The notes below the pieces were generated by a model that saw only the letters and a program-made list of their open reading frames with translations, made no database searches and was not told the DNA's origin. A stretch of DNA of 64,000 bases from Bordetella ansorpii (lineage in GTDB: Bacteria; Pseudomonadota; Gammaproteobacteria; Burkholderiales; Burkholderiaceae_B). Below are positions 61,320-64,000 of this stretch, one piece after another. The stretch covers positions 839,191 through 903,190 of the forward strand of contig NZ_FKBS01000025.1 of assembly GCF_900078315.1 (NCBI RefSeq), given 5' to 3'. Numbering within the stretch: the first letter of the stretch is position 1; each line of letters begins with the position of its first letter. The position numbers and the translations under genes are program-made.

Positions 61320-62300
61320 ATGACCTCGCCTTACGACACCACCACCCAACCCGACCTCGCGGCCATCACGGCGACCCGCGCGCAACTGCAACCCTGGGTG
61401 CGGACCACGCCCGCGCAGGAGCGGGACGACTTCGAGCCCATGCCCGGCACGCGGCTGAACTTCAAGTTCGAGCTGCTGCAGGCCAGCGGCACCTTCAAGG
61501 CGCGCGGCGCGTTCTCGAACATCCTGGCGCTGGACGAAGCCGGCCGCGCGGCGGGCGTGACGTGCGTATCGGCCGGCAACCATGCCGTGGCCGTGGCCTA
61601 TGCGGCGATGCGCCTGGGCGTATCGGCCAAGGTCGTCATGATAAAGACCGCCAGCCCGGCGCGCGTGGCGCTGTGCCATCAGTACGGCGCCGAGGTCGTG
61701 CTGGCCGAAAACGGCCAGACCGCGTTCGACACGGTGCGCCGGATCGAGGCCGGGGAAGGCCGTTTCTTCGTGCATCCCTTCAACGGCTACCGCACCGTGC
61801 TGGGCACCGCCACGCTGGGCCAGGAATGGCTGGAGCAGGCCGGCGAGCTGGACGCGGTCATCGTGCCCATTGGCGGCGGCGGCTTGATCTCCGGCATCGC
61901 CACCGCGGTGAAGCTGATCGCGCCGCACTGCCAGGTGTATGGCGTGGAACCCGAGGGCGCGGACGCCATGCACCGCAGCTTCCTGGCCGACGGCCCGATC
62001 AAGATGGGCGCGATGCAGAGCATCGCCGACAGCCTGATGGCGCCGCACACCGAGCAGTACGGCTACAACCTGTGCCGCCGCAACGTCGACCGCCTGGTGA
62101 AGGTCAGCGACGATGAGATCCGCGCCTCGATGCGGCTGCTGTTCGATCAAATGAAGCTGGCCGTGGAACCGGCCTGCGCCACCGCGACGGCGGGGCTGGT
62201 GGGGCCCTTGAAGGCCGAACTGGCCGGCAAGCGCGTGGGCGTGCTGCTGTGCGGCACCAATACGGACCCGGCCACGCTGGCGAAGCATCTGGGCGTTTGA
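61320..62300 (+). CDS. threonine/serine dehydratase (PLP fold type II)
   Basis: A 326-residue PLP enzyme that eliminates water and ammonia from hydroxy amino acids. The PLP lysine is in ASGTFKARGAF, the serine-binding loop in TCVSAGNHAVAVAYAA, and the phosphate cup in VPIGGGGLISG. It lacks the C-terminal ACT-like regulatory domain of biosynthetic IlvA, so it is a catabolic-type enzyme (TdcB or EutB-like). EutB of hydroxyectoine breakdown is a further possibility, although other ectoine genes are absent. Last gene of the operon, 23 bases after the transporter. Its imine product would be cleared by the RidA of the same operon. Confidence 0.88.
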   Translation: MTSPYDTTTQPDLAAITATRAQLQPWVRTTPAQERDDFEPMPGTRLNFKFELLQASGTFKARGAFSNILALDEAGRAAGVTCVSAGNHAVAVAYAAMRLGVSAKVVMIKTASPARVALCHQYGAEVVLAENGQTAFDTVRRIEAGEGRFFVHPFNGYRTVLGTATLGQEWLEQAGELDAVIVPIGGGGLISGIATAVKLIAPHCQVYGVEPEGADAMHRSFLADGPIKMGAMQSIADSLMAPHTEQYGYNLCRRNVDRLVKVSDDEIRASMRLLFDQMKLAVEPACATATAGLVGPLKAELAGKRVGVLLCGTNTDPATLAKHLGV

Positions 62301-62413
62301 CCGGACGGAGGGGTCGGGCAATCGGCCAGAAGAATCAACAGGCGAGCACCGGGTCCGTGGACGCGTCCTCGCCTGCGCGGTGAAACGCGCCATGCCTGCA
62401 TGATGCATGCCGT

Positions 62414-63430
62414 TCAGCCCGCCAGCGGCTGCACTTCCACCGTCAGGTGCGCCAGCTGCTCCATGTGCGCCAGCCGGGCCTTGTAGAAGGCTGGATCGTG
62501 CGGGGCCTGCGCGGCCAGCGACACGATGGCCGCGTAACGCGACGGCCCCACCTGCCACACATGCAGGTCCGTCACCTGCGCGCCCGTGGGCTCGACCGCC
62601 TGGCGGATGTCGCGGCGCACCGCGTCGCCCTGCGGCACGGCATCCAGCAGCACGTTGCCCGTGTCACGGATCAAGCCCCACGACCAACGCGCGATCACCA
62701 GCGCCCCCACCACGCCCATCAGCGGATCGGCCCATAGCCAGCCATAGCTGCGTCCCACCAGCAGTGCCACAATGGCCAGCACGGAGGTCAGCGCGTCGGC
62801 CAGCACGTGCAGGTAGGCGGCGCGCAGGTTGTTGTCGCGGACCTTATCTGGAACCGCCGGCGTTGAATGCGCATGCGCGCCGTGGCCGTGAGCATGCGGA
62901 TGCGCTGCCGTGTGCGCGGCATGTCCATGACCATGACCATGATCGTGCCCATGCGCATGCCCGTGATGGTGATGCCCATGGTCATCCTTCAACAGCCACG
63001 CGCACGCCAGGTTCACCCCCAGCCCGATCACCGCCACCAGGATGGCCTGCCCGAAGCTGATCGGCACCGGGTTGGCCAGCCGCACCAGGCTTTCCCACCC
63101 GATCAGCAACGCGATCAACACCAGCACGATGGCGCTGGCAAAGCCCGCCAGGTCGCCCAGCTTGCCGGTGCCGAACGTGAAACGTGGATCGCGCGCATGG
63201 CGACGCGCATACCGATAGGCCAGCGCCGTCATCAGCATGGCGCCCGCGTGCGTGGACATATGCCAGCCATCGGCCACCAGCGCCATCGAGCCGTAGATCG
63301 TGCCACACACGATCTCGGCCCCCATCATGGCGGCCGTCAAGGCGATCACCAGCCACACCTTGCGCTCGTTGCGCTGGTGGTCGCTGCTGAGGAAAAAATG
63401 ATCATGGCCGAGCGATTGCACGGTACTCAT
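62414..63430 (-). CDS. dmeF: cation diffusion facilitator, nickel/cobalt efflux (DmeF type)
   Basis: Exports Co2+/Ni2+ (perhaps Zn2+) from the cytoplasm by proton antiport. The 338-residue protein has six helices, with the membrane metal site formed by LVADGWHMSTH (Asp54, His57) and YLHVLADALTS (His208, Asp212). Between helices IV and V lies a very long His/Gly/Ala-rich cytoplasmic loop (residues about 151-188) with some twenty histidines. The DGWHMSTHAG variant is characteristic of DmeF-like proteins and differs from ZitB/CzcD. A CsoR/RcnR-family repressor gene lies upstream and carries its operator in the promoter. Confidence 0.88.
   Translation of the reverse strand: MSTVQSLGHDHFFLSSDHQRNERKVWLVIALTAAMMGAEIVCGTIYGSMALVADGWHMSTHAGAMLMTALAYRYARRHARDPRFTFGTGKLGDLAGFASAIVLVLIALLIGWESLVRLANPVPISFGQAILVAVIGLGVNLACAWLLKDDHGHHHHGHAHGHDHGHGHGHAAHTAAHPHAHGHGAHAHSTPAVPDKVRDNNLRAAYLHVLADALTSVLAIVALLVGRSYGWLWADPLMGVVGALVIARWSWGLIRDTGNVLLDAVPQGDAVRRDIRQAVEPTGAQVTDLHVWQVGPSRYAAIVSLAAQAPHDPAFYKARLAHMEQLAHLTVEVQPLAG
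62867..62980 (-). repeat. His/Gly-coding low-complexity tract inside dmeF
   Basis: About 114 bases of near-repetitive CAT/CAC-GG codons encode the His-rich loop. Repeats of this kind often vary in length between strains. Confidence 0.7.
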
Positions 63431-63501
63431 GGGAAGACTCCTTGCCGATCCTTCGGCGGTACCCGGGCCTTCACAGGTCCGGCAAGACAACGTGGCGCGC
63501 C

Positions 63502-63774
63502 CTATTTCAGGTACGCGCGGATGACCTCGACCAGTTCATCGCCCGCCTGGTGCCGCGCGCTGTGCGAGTCTTCGTCGACCACGTGCTCCTGCAGGTGGTC
63601 CGCCATGACCTCGGCCGTCAGTCCGGTGACGGCGCCGCGCACCGATGCCAACTGGCGCAGCACCTCGATGCAGGACTCTCCCGTATCCAACGCGCGCTCG
63701 ACGGCTTCGAGTTGGCCCCGCATGCGGCGCACGCGGGCGATCAGCTTGTCTTTCTGGCGGGTGGTATGGGACAT
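63502..63774 (-). CDS. dmeR: CsoR/RcnR-family metal-sensing repressor (DmeR-like)
   Basis: A 90-residue all-helical repressor. With the ATG at 63774, the RcnR/CsoR metal ligands fall at His3, Cys35, His60 and His64, the same positions as the nickel/cobalt set in E. coli RcnR, which supports both start and specificity. It is encoded upstream of dmeF on the same strand with about 70 bases between. A G-tract palindrome overlaps its presumed promoter, so it should repress its own operon until metal binds. Confidence 0.9.
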   Translation of the reverse strand: MSHTTRQKDKLIARVRRMRGQLEAVERALDTGESCIEVLRQLASVRGAVTGLTAEVMADHLQEHVVDEDSHSARHQAGDELVEVIRAYLK

Positions 63775-63789
63775 GGGATCTTGATGCAA

Positions 63790-63810
63790 ATATAGTCTAG
63801 GGGGTTATAT
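63790..63810. promoter_or_regulatory. CsoR/RcnR-type operator upstream of dmeR
   Basis: ATATAGTCTAGGGGGTTATAT has 5- to 6-base AT arms around a run of five G, matching the inverted-repeat plus G/C-tract layout of RcnR/DmeR operators. It overlaps -10-like hexamers (TATAGT, TATATT), so binding would block transcription of dmeR-dmeF. Confidence 0.78.
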
Positions 63811-63950
63811 TATTTTGTCGGCCACGCCCAGTCAACCACTCTCATGCTCGTCCCAGGGGGCACCCGCCACCCATCGTCCTTTGCATCGCGTCAAGCTTCG
63901 TTACCAGAACGAGCATGACGGCACAGGCCCTCCCGGCAAAAGCCACTAAG

Positions 63951-64000
63951 ATGCCTTCGCTTCGCCGCATGAACAGCCCCCGTAACCGCGCCCCCCCCCC
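63951..64000 (+). CDS. start of an unknown reading frame that runs into a poly-C tract (partial)
   Basis: An in-frame pair of ATGs (63951 and 63969) opens a frame reading MPSLRRMNSPRNRAPPP before the window ends. Only about 17 residues are visible, so neither the product nor even its coding status can be established. The final ten bases are all C, and the tract may continue. Confidence 0.35.
   Translation, partial: MPSLRRMNSPRNRAPP
63991..64000 (+). repeat. homopolymeric C tract at the window edge
   Basis: Ten consecutive C at the end of the window, inside the first codons of a possible gene. Tracts this long are rare by chance and are known slipped-strand phase-variation sites in Bordetella (for example in fimbrial promoters). 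Confidence 0.6.

Noticed and set aside
1..64000. tRNA, rRNA, CRISPR, insertion sequence or prophage
   Set aside because: No cloverleaf-like genes, regularly spaced repeats, transposase or phage structural motifs were recognised in the window.

Overview
The window is a 64-kb piece of a GC-rich (roughly two-thirds G+C by eye) beta-proteobacterial chromosome, most likely from an Alcaligenaceae species of the Bordetella/Achromobacter type. I infer this from a Bug-family (TctC-like) solute receptor, a birA-coaX pair whose coaX product resembles Bordetella Baf, the FmdB / DUF502 / AspS gene order, a WaaC-WaaA pair, and the general codon style. The species cannot be fixed from sequence alone. I saw no rRNA, tRNA, insertion sequence or CRISPR array.

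Left part (1-7.1 kb): a truncated D,D-carboxypeptidase gene, an alpha/beta hydrolase, and an Mla/MCE-type lipid transport operon (STAS-MlaE permease, ATPase, MCE protein, auxiliary lipoprotein). The operon diverges from birA-coaX and a 53-residue membrane peptide that looks like a shortened SPOR-protein gene. A lone Rap1a/Tai-like secreted protein follows.

Surface glycan region (7.8-23.9 kb): galE-waaC-waaA run leftward (inner core and sugar supply). Two GT4-like transferases, a Wzx flippase, a Wzy polymerase and a GT2 transferase run rightward. manC, a second GT2 transferase, wzz and a polyprenyl-phosphate sugar transferase run leftward and meet the previous operon stop codon to stop codon. 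A WaaL-type ligase closes the set. Together these encode a Wzx/Wzy-dependent O-antigen-like polysaccharide that probably contains a GDP-mannose-derived sugar.

Metabolic part (23.9-43.9 kb): an orphan CoxG-like protein and two exporters. Then comes a lower meta-cleavage type catabolic operon (HpaI-, HpaH- and HpaG-like enzymes, LigI-like lactonase, RidA, Bug receptor) divergent from a flavin reductase and an IclR regulator. Next are fmdB-DUF502-aspS-ybhP-like-clsB, a Na+/H+ antiporter-like gene, a broken RelE-type toxin with an intact BrnA-like antitoxin, a GMC oxidoreductase and an APC permease.

The most unusual locus (43.9-48.7 kb) is a four-gene operon with overlapping or nearly abutting genes. 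It encodes a sterol-desaturase-type hydroxylase, a fatty acid desaturase, a ketoacyl-ACP-synthase-III fused to a heme-oxygenase-like (candidate di-iron) domain, and an unrecognised 314-residue protein. It looks like an uncharacterised lipid-modifying or fatty-acid-derived metabolite pathway.

Right part (48.8-64 kb): a DapA-like lyase, a free-methionine-sulfoxide reductase, an aminotransferase and ubiA. A lower-GC island holds a two-gene candidate toxin-antitoxin unit with ADP-ribosyltransferase-like motifs. It is followed by glcC and glcB with two operator palindromes, an AraC regulator divergent from a RidA-ArgE-MFS-threonine dehydratase operon, and a DmeR/DmeF nickel/cobalt resistance pair with its operator. 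At the right edge is the start of a reading frame that runs into a poly-C tract, a possible phase-variation site.
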